Source: Scalesia atractyloides (lineage: Eukaryota; Streptophyta; Magnoliopsida; Asterales; Asteraceae). From it: a DNA stretch of 64,000 nucleotides. Positions 11,270 through 25,084 of the stretch are shown piece by piece; the stretch's first letter is position 1, and each line of letters starts with the position of its first letter. The stretch spans positions 25,981,857 through 26,045,856 of the forward strand of contig CAMTDV010000013.1 in NCBI GenBank assembly GCA_947069175.1, written 5' to 3'. Position numbers and translations under genes: made by a program. The notes beneath the pieces are model-generated. The model made no database searches. It had not been told where the DNA came from and was given only the letters and a program-made list of their open reading frames with translations.

Positions 11270-14200
11270 GCTGGTGCAAGAGGGGCAAATAATATACACG
11301 TCATCATGTTTTTTGAACCACAGACTGAGCATAATATTAGTTAGTAAAATGGGAGAATCAGTATCAAGGGAAAGCTTCCTGTATTTGCCAAATTGGATAA
11401 TGATATCTTTGTAACTGCGTTGGGCTTGGACCCATACTGAACCTTCATCAGTTAGATCAGTAAGATTAGAACTTTAGACACTCACTCAACAAGTAAAACC
11501 CTTGCTTGTATAAATAATAACGAGTCGAGTTTTGGTACCAGTCTCATACCCAATTGTAAAAACGTATCATATACACAGTTAAATATTTGTAAGGTATTCA
11601 ATTACTCGTTACCCATCGAGTTCGTGAGTTTCCTCGTGGGCATTTGCGTTTGGATTCCCATCAGGGGTTGATCCCAAACTCATATAAAAAGCTACTTAAA
11701 ATACCAAATACTCATGTACGGCTATAATAATTTTAAAGTTTTGACAATTAAATTTTGTTTTACAACTTTAACAAATTAAAGTTCTTATTTATTATTTTCA
11801 GTACAGTGAAAATAAAGTTTTATTTATTATTTTTAACATATTTGATATCGATATAGAGAAAACTATTTTTAGAAATATAAATGCATAATAATTTATAAAT
11901 AGTTTATTAGTATTACTGGTTGTTTTGGTACAAATATAAATGCTCCTAAAATTTTCATAACAACAACTCGATCAATATTTTTTTCCGCTCGAGTTACTTG
12001 ATTAGTATTACTGGTTGTTTTGGTACAACAACATGAGGTTTAAGTTAGGAAATATCCCCATTTCTCTATTGGTTGTTCAAACGATCTTCACGACACAAAG
12101 AGGTGTTTGCGACGGCGTGCTTCGACAGTTGTGGACCCTGTTAGATTGCAGCCCCTCTTGTATAGTGCTCTCCCAACTTGCACAAGTTTCTACTTGTGTT
12201 AATGGCCTGATTCTTCCATCTTTCATTATTCTATTATAATGTAGACCATATAATGAATTCTTGATCAAAAGTAGGATATTACATATAAGGAATCTGTTAT
12301 ATAATCCAAGTTGACATATATAGTATATTGGCACCACCACAGATCCTAATTGGATTTGAAGCACCATCTTTTGGTAGTGAAAGTTGCCCACCATATTGGA
12401 TCAAGTTAAAAGTAGCTTCTGATGACTTTGAATTTTAAAATACTGAATACACTAAATTGACCATTAAGTTTCTTCAATATCTGACCATTTAAATGGTATT
12501 GGAGCTAAAGTAATTCCAACCTAACACAATGTTCATTTAAAGGGTTTTTATTTTTATTTTTTTTTTCATTCGCTTCAACTATTCTGTAGGTGATAGTTTT
12601 AGGGTCAAAGTATAAGAAAACGACAATAGTAAATATCTCTGTTATAGAAAATTTTATTGATTAGTGGGATCTAATTGTTGCAATCTCTAGCTTTATTTGG
12701 GGAACATCTTTTTAAAGAATCTAAAGGAAGAAAACAACAATGGACCAACAATATTTTGCTAGCAAAAGACTAGATTGACTAGCTGTATTGATAAAAGATA
12801 TGTGGCTTCAAAGGAGAATTTTATTATAGCATATTGATAGAATATATGAAATTGATGTTCATAGTGAAGCTTTGCTTTAATCTAGTACTGCAGAAATTTG
12901 TAAGTTGCGCTAGATTTTACGATGATATTTTACAAAATAGTAAATACACTGACACTCTTACTTACGACGTACTTTGAAAATTAGTAGAAAGAGCAACATA
13001 CTTTCATTTTTTACCAAAATTATATTCGGGTGCCAATAATAGCAACATAAAATTAATATTAGTTGCAAAACGGATGGGTCATTATTTATCTAAATACCAT
13101 ACAACCTTATATTTGGAAGGATTTGAACTCACAATACTTTTAAGGAGGCTAACATTATGCCAGTAGACCACTTACGTCACGAGTTTATGAAAAATACATA
13201 CAACCCAATTTGAATTACAATAGATTAGAAACTAAATATTAATAGTTTTAATAAAGTAATATCGTGCGTGATGTTTGCTATGGTTTGGGTCCCTTGTAGG
13301 TTTCTAAAGCATTAATTATTTTGTTTATCCTAAATGTCATTTTGGTTCCTGTCTTTATTAGTTTAATAATAATTATATATGGTCCACCTGAGTGCTTTAT
13401 TGATTCATCAACTTCAACCATTTTGCATATCGTTAATATGAACCAAAATGAAGAAGATCAATTCAAACCAATAAGATGGATGAGAGTCAAAGATGAATAG
13501 TTAACATTTCTAAGCCCTATTATTTTATTTTATCTTATTTTACTTGTTTAAGGAAAATAATAAGTATTAAGTGAAAAACAATACGAAATGTTGGATTTAG
13601 AAGTCAATATGAAAAGTCAAAAGATATAAAAATGTCAAAGTTGCAAATCTAAGACTCCAATCCAGTGATTATTTGGTATACAAATGGCAAACCGGTCCCA
13701 TCATATTTGAAGGAGTCAAAACACTGTTACCATGAAGTCCAAACCAATTAGCAATTGACAATTTATTTTATATTATTATTTGGGTCTTCTTCGTATATCC
13801 CTAAAACGGCATGTAACCAATCCGGTTATACATCCATCCAACTAATAAATAGGTTGGATGAATACATTTTCAATTTGAAGGTTTTCAAATTCTTAGGATT
13901 TTGGTTTATCAGGTTAATCGACGTTAAAAGAATACTTATTGGTGTTGATGTCTGGTGTTGTTATTGGGTAAATAGATTTGAAAATGAATTAACTCACTAG
14001 GCTTTACGGATCATTTGAGGTGGCAATTAAAACTTCTCTTCGTATTATCACTAATAACATAATTAAATGTAGTTGTCATGCTTGTAGTATATCAAACATT
14101 ACTATACTTTGTTTTTACTATTATTCTTACATGTTGATATCCGGAGAGCGTGCTTGTGCCACATTCGAGAAATACTCTAAATTGGGGGCTATTTGATGGT

Positions 14201-14560
14201 ATAGTTTCAAAATAAAACTACACTTTACGTTTATATAAAATTGTAGGTTACGTCATTTATCTTCAAATGTCACACTTAACACCCTTTATATAATAAAATA
14301 ACAGTAATTAAATAATAAAAGGTAAAGAAAGAAAAATATCAATAAACATGACTTTTAAAAATAAAGCATGAAATAACTGTAAGCGTAATGGACGTTTCTG
14401 TAATTTTGTCTAGTGTCAATTTCTCAGTTTTTTCTTTGTGGCCAGTTTCCAATTGCTCCCAGCTCTTGCAATCTTTTAAAATATAAAGTTTGCTGTTTAA
14501 GAAAAGAATTAAAAAAAAGGGCCCTATATACAAGATGAATCATAGCCTCGGCTCTATAGG
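11270..14560. other. intergenic, no gene recognised
   Basis: AT-rich. Around 11.5-11.7 kb there are words such as ACCCATCGAGTTCGTG that resemble degraded hAT element ends. The overlapping frames at 12.0-12.4 kb show no known domain. Nothing else supports a gene. Confidence 0.45.
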
Positions 14561-14569
14561 CCTTCAACC

Positions 14570-15189
14570 TAGAGGTGTAAAAAAAACCCATACTCGGAAC
14601 CGGACCTGATAAAAAATCCGAAACCGGTTATTTTTGTATCCGGGGTATTGTATACCCGTAACCGAACCCGACCCTACCCGTAGGGTATGGATAGGGTATA
14701 CATTTTGAGCACAATATCCGTACCCGATCTATACCCGAAAATGCCCGAACCGGTCATACCCTATACCCGAACTCAGTTATACACTATAACTGATATCGGT
14801 TTTTTTAATACCCGATAGAATACCCGAATTTTGAAGGTATATTTTTATGTTTACTTTGCAACTTTTATATTTAAGTTTTTAAAAATGCATATTATAAAAC
14901 AAATAATTTGTATTTGAGTGAATTTAATTGTAATTTGTATTTAATTACTTTTACATATTACAAACCAAATTTTATTTCTAAACGCATTTATTTTTATGTA
15001 AAATAAAACAAAAAACATATTTTTTAAAATCGGGTATTAATGGCAGGATCCATACCCGGTTCCAATACCTGGTTATACCCGAACCCAATTATACCCTACC
15101 CGGGTACATATGGTATGACTTTCTTCTTCAATACCCGTACCCTACCAGGGTTCTCCTAATACCCGATTTTCCAATACCCAATGCCTCTA
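14570..15189. mobile_element. non-autonomous hAT element with 8-bp TSD
   Basis: A 620-bp element flanked by a perfect 8-bp duplication, CTTCAACC, at 14562-14569 and 15190-15197. Termini are imperfect inverted repeats (TAGAGGTGTAA at the left; TAGAGGCATT on the other strand at the right). The body is full of the word TACCCGAACC and variants on both strands at the two ends, with an AT-rich core. An 8-bp TSD with short TIRs is the hAT hallmark. No transposase frame is present, so it must be mobilised in trans. Confidence 0.85.
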
Positions 15190-15197
15190 CTTCAACC

Positions 15198-17633
15198 TAT
15201 TCGGTCTATTTATTTTTATCATTCGGTCTATTTATTTTTATAGATCTTCCACTTCAACTCTTCAAGCCATGACTCCAATAACGGTCAGGTAGAAAACGAT
15301 AGGTAATCTTATTTACATTAAATTCCAAATAAAAATATGATTGGGTGGACTTGTGGTAAGCAGATACACCATGAGGTTTTAAGCTCTTGACTCGTTAAAC
15401 AAACAATAGAAGGTAGGTAAGAATTAGACAACGAGGGAGTAAAAGCAACAACTTTTCGTCGAACAAGGAGATGAACACTAGAAGCTGTTATTTAGATTGA
15501 ATGTCATATAAAATGATACACAAATATTTACACCTATCAGTTAAAGTGTTATCAAAACTTACTGAGGTCCAAAATATTATCTTTATTTGATTGGGTCTAA
15601 AAGCCCTAATTAAAGATATATTGTATAGGGGATGTAAACGAATCAAGTCGCACATTAAGACCGCTCAAGGATCAGCTCGTTAAAAACTTGAATCAAGTTG
15701 AGTTTAAACGATCTTAAGTCATAGCTTTATTGTACCGGTTAGGCTAATCAGACATATTATTGATATAAATAGCTTACCACTGACATAAATGTATATTTTT
15801 AAAATTATCGAATAAAATATAATTACAATATTATATGTGTGTAGTAAGGTTCCAGCTTAACATTCAAATAGACTTCACATGAGAAATAAAGGAGAGAATT
15901 TTTTATTTTTGTTTTTGTTGAAATTTTCGCATCTTATTAAGCACGTATATTAGTCCGGAATATAAAAAAAGTGTATTCACACTAGTAGAGTAATTATAAT
16001 TACTCTAAAGTAATTACATATAATTGGTCAGAGTAAATACATGATTTTTTTTTACATTTTGCACAGTAGATGGAAAACAATTTCAAAAAAACAAAATAAA
16101 AACAAATATTATTTTCTTCACTTATCGTATTAAGACCCATTGTAATATGTGTGTGTATGATTATAATAAAAATAACTAAATCTCATATACTATTTTATAC
16201 TTATATTATTATATAATATAAAACTGTTACATTAATATATATACAAATATTGAAATAAAGTAATCCAAAAATAACAAGCTTGTCAAATTCGAGCTTTAGA
16301 CATAAAGCTTAAACAAACACAGCTTGGGTTCTTTTAAGTTAAATAGGTCGAACTCGAGCTTAGCTAGCATGGAGCAGCTTTTGTTCAATTTCATTTGCTT
16401 TTTTTTCATAGTGAAAGCCAAAATGGATATATTTTTAAAAGAAAAACTCAAAATATATGGAAACATAAGTAAGTGTCGGTTGTTTAATATGGATTTAGAA
16501 TGCACGAAATAAAAATGTGGGATCTTGGACTCTTCTAGAGGTGGCTCGTGGAGCATTTTATAAACAACCTGGTCCGACCGGACCCTAGCTAGTTTCATTT
16601 GATGGAGTCAAACCCATTTAAAGTTGACCAAGTTCTTATGTCACTACATTTGGGACCGAGTCTTCTCTTTCACGGTTAAATATTTCATGTGGTCTTACTT
16701 GTTCAACCCATAAATGCACTTGGAGCTTCCTTAAGGAACATATATATTAATATATGTATACATATCACATCTAATAATAGCATAAATCATTATGTATACG
16801 TATCACATCTAATAATAGCATAAATCATAAATTATTGTTTATATTATTGTCATATTTTAAACATTGAATATAGTTCTTCATAGCATGCATTTTAAATCCT
16901 CATATTGTTTTTCTTATGTACTTGGGTGTTCTTTTTGTATGTATAAAATTTGTTCTTTTTATTGGTCAAAACGAATGTCACCTTTATACATAGAAAATGT
17001 ATTTATATACTTAAAGAAAATTACACAAACGATCCTCGTGATTTGGTAAAGTTTTAAGTTTGGTTTTTTTACGTTTTGAAAAAACTGTATAGATAGTTCT
17101 TTAGTTGGAAACTTGTTTCCCCATAAGTGTTTTAGTTGGTACCTTCATATTTGCAATATCATAGACTAGTTGGGTCATCATCAATAACAAGCACATAGCG
17201 ACCAGCGGGGAAACTATTCACGCACACTAACATCACCTCCCTAATGGTGGTGCCGCGGAGGACTTCCAAGAACTACCACTTGAATTGGACATTAATCATC
17301 ATCGATTTTGAATTATTTGACCTTCATTAAGGTTCATTATTTTCCCCACGAATAAACACTTAATCACACTCATGAAAGTTCATGTTTTCATCAAATCAAA
17401 AATTGTAGTTGTAAAAAAGACAGAATGATGAAATATCAAATTCAACAAAATAAAACAAACATAATCCGAGTGTACTTTCCTATCCTTAACTTTATAAAAT
17501 TGATATAAGAAGAGGTACAGAAACAAACCTTAGAGGTAGTTCTTTATGTAAAGATTTTAAGTCCGGAGATGACATTGATTTGTACAGAATTCTAATATCG
17601 GTATTTTTACTTACTTATTTAACTAAAAAGAAC
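15198..17633. other. intergenic with a probable degraded hAT element
   Basis: From about 15628 (GGGGATGTAAACGAATCAAG) to about 16370 (GTCGAACTCGAGCTTAGC) the ends carry inverted TCAAG/CTTGA-type words of the kind seen in non-autonomous hAT elements; no TSD was found. At 16755-16828 a 37-bp unit containing ATCACATCTAATAATAGC is repeated twice. No gene is seen. Confidence 0.45.
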
Positions 17634-17641
17634 ATAATAAG

Positions 17642-17764
17642 CAGTGTCGGATGCAGAAACTTTTTTCAGTGGGTTCGTTTTGGTAGATTCTCACTATTTT
17701 TCCTCTTTTTTTCAAATCCAAGTGGGTTCATGTGAACCACAAAACAGGGCTGGATCCGTCACTG
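17642..17764. mobile_element. 123-bp hAT-type MITE with perfect 8-bp TSD
   Basis: Termini CAGTGTCGGATGCAG and, on the other strand, CAGTGACGGATCCAG form a 15-bp TIR with two mismatches. The 8-bp duplication ATAATAAG is perfect at 17634-17641 and 17765-17772. No coding capacity. The retained perfect TSD argues for relatively recent insertion. Confidence 0.9.
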
Positions 17765-17957
17765 ATAATAAGGGGGTTGCATTCTTCGTTTCAGAAGAAA
17801 TATTACTGTATCATTTCATTTTACTACCAAATTACTAATACAATCTGAAGAAAACTTTTAATAAAGTCTAGACCGTATTTCAAATTGATCATTTGTCCGG
17901 TGATAATTACACATGATCAAAGAGTTGTCCAACTAAAATTTTTTTGTATAATATAAA

Positions 17958-18860
17958 AAGAAATCTTGTATTTAGTACACAATAAAAACTTGTATGCGTG
18001 TAATAATTAATCTATTTAATAAACTTTACCCTAAAACTATTAGAAAAAAAGGAGTTATGATGGAGGATGCATTTGTCCAAGAGACTTTAATTATTAAGTA
18101 CATACTAGTTTATACAAATATATCCATCTTTTAGTAAAAAGAGGGAAGTGATAGTTTATATTTTATATTAATCCACCGATGATAACAAGTAAGTTTTAAG
18201 TTGGAAAGCTGATATGTATACAATTCTTGTTCTTATATTTCGTATAAAGTAAATACTTGGAAAGAGACAATAATTTTTTTAACTTACTTAAACAACTAAT
18301 ACAATCTTAGTTTCAGGAAAAAAAATAATTATGTATGATTTCATATTTAACTAACAAATCTGTTAATACTTGAAAATCATTAAAAAGGAAAAAGTTCGAA
18401 TAAACTCAAAGCTATTATATATATTTTAAATTGATCGTTTTACCGGCTAACTTAAGCACCCTTTAATACGATTTTTAAATTTATGCATTTGTTTATCATG
18501 GAATCTTAATCCTCAAACTCACGAAAAAAGGCATATTTTCCTACATCTTAGTGCTAATAAGTTATAAGCCGTTTGATATCAATAGCCGTTTGAAACTAAT
18601 TTCCAAAATAAAAATATTTTTGTGTGGATCGGAAAAGAAATTTTGTACTTGGTACACAGTTTAAACTTGTATACGTGTAGCAGTTATTATATTTAATAAA
18701 CATACCCTAAAACAATTAGAAAAAAAGAATGAGAGATATGATAGGGAATGTATTTGTCCAGAAGACTTTAATTATGTAATACGAATTTATATCAATATAT
18801 GTTTCAACCTTTTATAAGATGGTAAAGTGATGGTCTATAATCTATATGAATGTTAATCCA
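17958..18860. repeat. pair of ~210-bp diverged direct repeats
   Basis: The block at about 17958-18170 (AGAAATCTTGTATTTAGTACAC ... TTTGTCC.AGA.GACTTTAATTAT) recurs at about 18636-18855 in the same order and orientation, with many substitutions. Units are offset by about 680 bp. No terminal motifs or TSD were found; it may be an old local duplication or the ends of an unrecognised element. Confidence 0.65.
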
Positions 18861-19194
18861 TCATGTGGGGCATCATGTTATGTGAACTCTCCACAGAAGT
18901 AAAGACTTAAAATTTAGTTATGTTGAACTAGTTTCAATCTGTATAATTTTGTGACTTGGTCCTTTGAGACTGATTACTCGTTTTTGTGAAAATCTTTATA
19001 AATCGTGAGTTTATATTTTACATAATTTACGCTTTAAACACTATTTGGATTGCAACATGTATCTTTATAAAAATGACAATCATACATACAATCAATCTTA
19101 TGCAAACACTTAATCCTTAAATATATTATTTGTTATGCTACTTGTTTATACATATCAAGACGATCTTATGCATGCTATCTATCATTAACTTAAA

Positions 19195-19707
19195 AAAGTC
19201 TCCCTTAACATGTATAACGCTATAGGATTAGCACACCGCCTAGTTTGTTGGGTCATTATTAAGTATTCAATCAATACGGTCTTATTCAACTTGGTGATAA
19301 GATTATGCTAGTGGACACCTTTGATTGATTTTTAGCTTATGCATGCTAGTATGATTTATATAACTTAGTATACAATTAACATGTGGATTTGAGACTTTAT
19401 TCATATTTATGCTATGTAGACAAAGTTGTACGCTCACCAACACAATTTTTGTTAACGGATATTCTATATATATGTTGTAGGAAATGTATGATAACGATAT
19501 TACAAGAAATCTATTTAGGGTGGACTAGAAACTCACCAAGTTTTATTTATGCATTTTTTGTGTTTTAGTTGTGAAATTTGCAAAATGTTGTACTTTCTTT
19601 TCGAAACAATGTATCGTATTATTTGAACTATGGAAATGAAATTTTGAGTTTTAGTTATTGTCGCAATCTAGTGTTATGATGCCTTCGCCATTGGTTGAAG
19701 TGTGACA
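19195..19707 (+). mobile_element. degraded LTR-retrotransposon relic
   Basis: The first part (AACATGTATAACGCTATAGG ... AGCACACCGCC) matches the internal repeats of the element at 29.6-29.9 kb. The last part (CGCAATCTAGTGTTATGATG ... CCATTGGTTGAAGTGTGACA) matches the 3' end of that element's LTR. The order is rearranged and strongly mutated. No coding remnant is seen. Confidence 0.6.
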
Positions 19708-20204
19708 TCGTTAATGATTACTATGAGAGTGTAAACGCGGTGATTACGTGGAAATTGATGTGAAAATGTGCAATTGAATGTGGTGGAACTAATAGAGTTG
19801 GGTGATTGCCTTAGAATGATAAATCAGAGGCCAATTTTGATTCTTTGTATTGTTTGTATGTTGATTCTCGGTTTCTAGTGCCGTGCTAATTAGGTAATGA
19901 CAGTCTTCGTTAAAAAACAAAATTAAATATTAGGTTGAAATATCAGATGCCTAATATTTATAACTTTAGTTTAATTTGTTTTTTCTTATTGATGGGACGT
20001 ATAATTACTTCCTGCCATAGGTTTGCTTTTTGAAACCAATGCTGGCCCGCATGTCTAAGTCAAGCTTATCTATCTTTGCTTTCATTTTCTTATCGACATA
20101 TGTAATATTGCTTCAAGGAAAATTTACATTTCTCTCTTTTTTATTAGTGCATTGTAAGAATAAACTGCTAAAACGGTGTATAAGGTTTTGTTCTTTTTGT
20201 CTTT

Positions 20205-20584
20205 TCAATTTAAAACTTAATTTTTCTGAATTTGGGTTCGTGTGGTTTCAATTTTGTTGTCATTTCATCCAAAAACAAAATCTGGTCAGATTTTCAGTTT
20301 ACATTAAATTTTTTTTGTTTTTGTCCTTCCTTTTAATGAAGGGTAAAATGGTCATTTTTTAATTTGTTATAATAAAACGTTAAAATACCATTTTGTCCTT
20401 CGTTAAAAAGAAGGAAAAAACAAAAAGAAAACTAAATGTTAACTTCAAAATCTGACCAGATTTTGATTTTAGATAAAAATGATAATAAAATTGAAACCAC
20501 AAGGACCTAAATTTAAAAGGTTTGAGTTTTGGACTAAAATAGTAAAATTAACCAAACCTTAGGGACCACTTTCACGGTTTACTC
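20205..20584. mobile_element. Mutator-like foldback element, left end truncated
   Basis: Two long arms pair around a centre near 20370 (for example AAAATCTGGTCAGATTTT at about 20277 and its counterpart AAAATCTGACCAGATTTTG at about 20448). The right end finishes TTTACTC like the complete copies at 39761 and 42183. The matching left GAGTAAA end is missing. The frame at 20030-20362 overlaps the left arm and is not a gene. Confidence 0.75.
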
Positions 20585-20593
20585 TATATTTAA

Positions 20594-22721
20594 AATATGT
20601 ATTTTAAACTTATTCTTTTAACGTTAGTGCTTATTATGTTGTCTGTGAAAAAAAACCGTACTTTACCTTTTTATTAAACTATTTTGTCTTTTCATCTAGA
20701 ATATCTTTAAAATATTATAACTTAGATAAAAATTAGCAATTAGAAAGAATCATCTTAGTGAACAGGCTATTATAGAAAAAGCAAATTAAATGGATTAAAA
20801 GTATATATATTATATATGGTATAGAAATGATATTCAAAACTTAATTAGATAAAAGTGTATATTATATATTGTATGTGAAGTAAACTGAAACTTTCAAAAA
20901 TAACAACAATAAAATCTTTATTCCTCAAAGTTTTGTTTTAATCTATAGAGTAATTGTTAATTAGGATTAGATAATCTGATTTTTCTTTCATTAATTGAAA
21001 GTTGAAAAGTCATGTTTGCACTTGATTACATTATCTATATAAATATAAACGGCCAGACACAAATATATGTTTTTAAAGGTGAAGTCTAATATTTAAATTT
21101 AGATAAAGAAAGATTAATTATAATTATTAAAGTAATAGATAGAATAGAAGTAAATGTTGTCACTTAAAAAAACCGTCATATTTATTATATACATAATAAA
21201 CATATTAATTAAAGCATCATGAAGATTGAATAAAGAATTATATATTTTGCCAAAGAAATAACACCTTACGTCTTCTAGTAATAATAATAAAATGTCTAGT
21301 GTCTCTAGGAAGATCTCTTGGAATATTGGTGTGCTCTTGCACAAAACTCTTGGTGTATAGAATTAACGAATAATGATAAAAACATTTTCTTATTATTAAA
21401 TGCTAACTAATAAAAAAAATATGAGTATAAGGGCAGACGAAGTGGGTTCAGGATGGATGCAGCCAAGAAGAAAAACATGATGAGGTGGAACCAACGTGAC
21501 CTTCCCAAAGTTACGAAGAAGCAAAAAAATCGGGAGTCCACTCCTAAATAATGAAGAAGGAAAGAGGGTGGCTAGATGGAGGAGCGGTGTGGTAGAGCGG
21601 GAACATTGCCCACCGTCTTAGGTGTCACAATGGGAGATCACACCCTAAATCCACCTTCTGGATGACTCTATATTCAATCAAAGTTTAATAAATATGTTAT
21701 ATAGATACCGTTGATAAAGAAAAACCATGGATAAGTCACAAATAATTTGAGACGTAGTGTATAAACGTTAATTAAACTAAATAATAGATTGTCAGGTCGG
21801 TTAATCAAATTTTATAAGTCTCTTAACAACGATAACGAAGAGATAGATGGAACTTTTTAACCCATTTTCATTTTCATATAACAACACCAATAGAAAGAAT
21901 AACTAATGTATATTGTGATCTGGTCATAAACAAAACAAATACTCAAGTCTTCCACTAAAGAGCATTCATTTGTATGATTAAAAAAAACCCTTCGCAAAAA
22001 TGGGTCGTTATGGTACCGTGTTCCATAGACGCTTAGTATATATGATCTTACAAAATAAATAATTGTTAGCCTCACCGTTGGGTGTATCATGTGACAATTT
22101 GACTCGATACAAATAATAAGAGAACCAAGAATAAATGCTTGTGGGTAGAGAGAATTTAATGCTTTATCCCACATGTCAGGAGCATTAATAGTGAGTGCTA
22201 ACGTTGTTTTAACTTAGTCGGAGGATATGTCATGTGATTCTTTAAGGTATTGTAGGAAATACAAATTAATTCACTGTTTGTCATAATTTTATATGATCTA
22301 AACGTGTTATGCTATATTTAATGCGTAACAGAATGTTATTCAGTTTTGATTTAAATTAAGCATTATGTACTGTCAGTACCATCATTGGTCCAAACATGAA
22401 GGTATGATTCCTCTTGCACAACGTCGGTTGCAGATGGTAGGACAAGTTTAACATGAATGAGTGTGTCTTCTTCATACGAGGGAAATATGTGCCTCTTTAA
22501 TTTTAGGTCAGCTTGCAAGTTTGTGTCTTTTATTTAAAAAGCTGTTACGTTACCTATCACTTCCACTAACTAGTGTTGGATTTCTTTTTGTTAGTTTTTT
22601 AAATGACAATTTTGTCCTTCCAACTAAAGAGTATTTTCACCATTCTTATATTTTCTTTATTTTGTTCTTTTCACTTACTTTTTTTTATCACTTTTAATTT
22701 GTAACTTTTAAATCTCGTTGA
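20594..22721. other. intergenic, no gene recognised
   Basis: AT-rich. A less AT-rich stretch at 21430-21660 has no recognisable coding signature or terminal repeat. Confidence 0.45.
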
Positions 22722-22730
22722 CTGTTATTA

Positions 22731-23206
22731 GAGTAAAATGCTAAAATGATCCATGTGGTTTAGACAGTTTTATCAGTATAATCTAAAAGTTTCATTTATC
22801 AGTCAGTAGGTCTACAAAGGTTTATCTATTGCCATTTTAATTCAACTGACTAAGTTAATCAAGAGGTTTCCTTTGATTGAAATTGATCTGTGGAATATAC
22901 TTGTAATGCAGTGGAGATCAATAGCCCTACCTTAATTTATGTTCTCCGTGTATGAGTTTGATCAATTTTAGTCTATTTATACAAGGGTGAGGGGGAAAAT
23001 GCAAGTGGTAAAGGTAAAAGGTTATTTAAATGAAAAAAGGTAATGACTAAATGGACTTTGACTAACTGAGGAGTATGGATGGGCTTAATTCAGTTGGACC
23101 AAACTGGTAATGGTGAAACCTTTTTAGACCCAGAGGTGATAAATGAAATCTTTGGATTATACTGACAAAACAATTCAAACGACAAGGACCATTTGGCAAT
23201 TTACTC
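22731..23206. mobile_element. Mutator-like foldback element (GAGTAAA family)
   Basis: Begins GAGTAAAATGCTAAAATG and ends CCATTTGGCAATTTACTC; the arms are complementary over much of their length, with a diverged centre. Flanking 9-mers CTGTTATTA (22722-22730) and TTGATATTA (23207-23215) match at 7 of 9, consistent with a decayed 9-bp TSD. No coding capacity. Confidence 0.72.
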
Positions 23207-23275
23207 TTGATATTATTGTTATTACTAATACTATTATTACTATTATCATATCTCAAACAAACTAATTAATCATTT

Positions 23276-24043
23276 TAGGGGAATAAACAAGCCTAGCTTA
23301 GCCGAGCATCGCCTTGCCTACGCTTGATCTTGATTCTCGGCTCATTTAAAACATCATGCTCGACTCACCAGTAGCTAAATGATTTAATAAATGAATACAC
23401 AAAAAGGTTATAAGAATAATCATAAAACGTGATAAATATTTATTGATATGTGTTAGTTTATGTCAACTTGTTAATAGTATGAACGAAAGGTTCACAAATC
23501 ATTTGTTTATTTCGTTTATACTACTAACGAACGAACATAAACACATATCAACAAAACAAGTATTATCATCATCATAATCAGTAAATTCCACCAATAGCAA
23601 AACTAAGGTAGGGTCTGAGGAGGATAAGATGTAGACAACCTTACCGCTACCCAGTAGGAATAGAGAGGCTGCTTCCAGTGAGACCCCCTACTCGATAGTA
23701 GTTTTGCATCAAGCCTTGGACATAAGACACATAACATTCAGCAATTGGGACAAAAGCTGATAGTGCATGTACTCCCTTGTCTTTCGGCTATCAACGCCAC
23801 CACATGATACATGATTAACCGTCCCTCGCTTTTAAACGTTATTTTCACGAAATTAGTAAAATAAGTTAAAATTCGTGCACTTTTACTTTTACCCCCGAGG
23901 ACCCACACATATACATTATATGCGAGTACCGCAAGCGGGACAATATCTCTTAAAATTCGTACACTTTTACTTATATTTACTAAAACAATTATAAGTAATA
24001 CAATGTTTATCAACCTTATTAAGATTATTTAATAGTTTATAAC

Positions 24044-24084
<41 letters not shown>

Positions 24085-24197
24085 TCATTTACCTATTCAT
24101 GAGTCAAGCTTGATATCTCTTAAACTAAATGAGTCGAGATCCTATCGTAAGCAATGTCGGGTTTGGCTCAATTAAGCTTATTTACATTCCTAAACTG
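23276..24197. mobile_element. non-autonomous hAT-like element carrying a LINE-tail fragment and an (AT)n tract
   Basis: Ends TAGGGGAATAAACAAGC and, on the other strand, TAGGAATGTAAATAAGC form a diverged TIR, followed on both sides by GAGCCGAGC/GACTC-type words typical of these elements. Inside it, about 23563-23760 is a minus-strand fragment resembling the 3' tail of the LINE at 43.8 kb (AATAGAGAGGCTGCTTCCAG is shared), and 24046-24080 is a pure AT dinucleotide run. No TSD was established. Confidence 0.6.
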
Positions 24198-24653
24198 ATT
24201 AATTAATTTGTCTAGAATATTACAATATATAGAAATTTGAATAACTTAATAAAAAAAACCAAAGATTAATAACTTATATAGAAAAACATAAATTTATTAA
24301 TTATCTAAGTTGATCAATCAATTAATGAATCTATAAAAGAAGTTAAAAATATAATATTATAATGATAAAAAATGTAAAAAACATTAGAACGTGTAACTTA
24401 TAGAAAAGTATAAATAAATTACATATCCCTATGCTTTCAATGATAGAAAGATATAAAATATTTAAATATTTTTAACGGTAAATTAAATTAAGTTTGTTTT
24501 TGACGGGGCTCAAACCGTTAATTTAGGATAATCAAAACGTTAACTCTAATGTTTTGTTAATTGAACCTAAGCTAACAAATATTTAAATATCTAAGTTGAT
24601 AATTTATTAATTAATTAGTAAAAAGATTTGAAAGGGCAACTTATAACGCGTAT

Positions 24654-24907
24654 ATAAATTTCGAAATTCTCAAGAGGTGGCTAGGAGCAATAAATTTCCA
24701 ATTCAATGAGCCCCAATTGTAGTTTGTCTGCATGCGTTTGACCAAATAAGTTTTTTCGTCAAGACGAATGGTTTTTATATTTATTAATAAAAGCAAATTA
24801 CATAAATGGACCTTGTAGTGTCTATGTTTTAAGCTTCTTTCTTAAATTACAAATATGATTCTTATTGTTGCTTAAACTATAATATATTATATATTTGGTC
24901 TTTATAA
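24654..24907. repeat. left copy of a ~250-bp repeat flanking the LINE nest
   Basis: TCTCAAGAGGTGGCTAGGAG through TATTTGGTCTTTATAA is repeated at 34957-35205 in the same orientation with roughly 15-20% differences by eye. The two copies lie immediately outside the LINE and its nested LTR elements. Confidence 0.8.
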
Positions 24908-25084
24908 ACGAAAAAAATATAATCGAATTAAATCTATGTATAGTTAAAGAACGTGTAATTTTCTCATTTCCTATTTTCTTATTGTTGTGTGTAAATAAAT
25001 TATATCTTAATAAGTAAAAACATTAGAAAAAGTATTTAATTAGTAAAAAAAACATTAGAAAAAGTATACGTATTTATAACACGC

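Noticed and set aside
12015..12394. Possible gene on either strand
   Set aside because: The 74- and 105-codon frames overlap, lack motifs and have no matching exons nearby.
20030..20362. 110-codon open frame as a gene
   Set aside because: It runs into the left arm of a foldback transposon, has a low-complexity Phe/Leu-rich translation and no family signature.
24046..24080. (AT)n run as a regulatory element
   Set aside because: A plain dinucleotide microsatellite; nothing links it to a gene.
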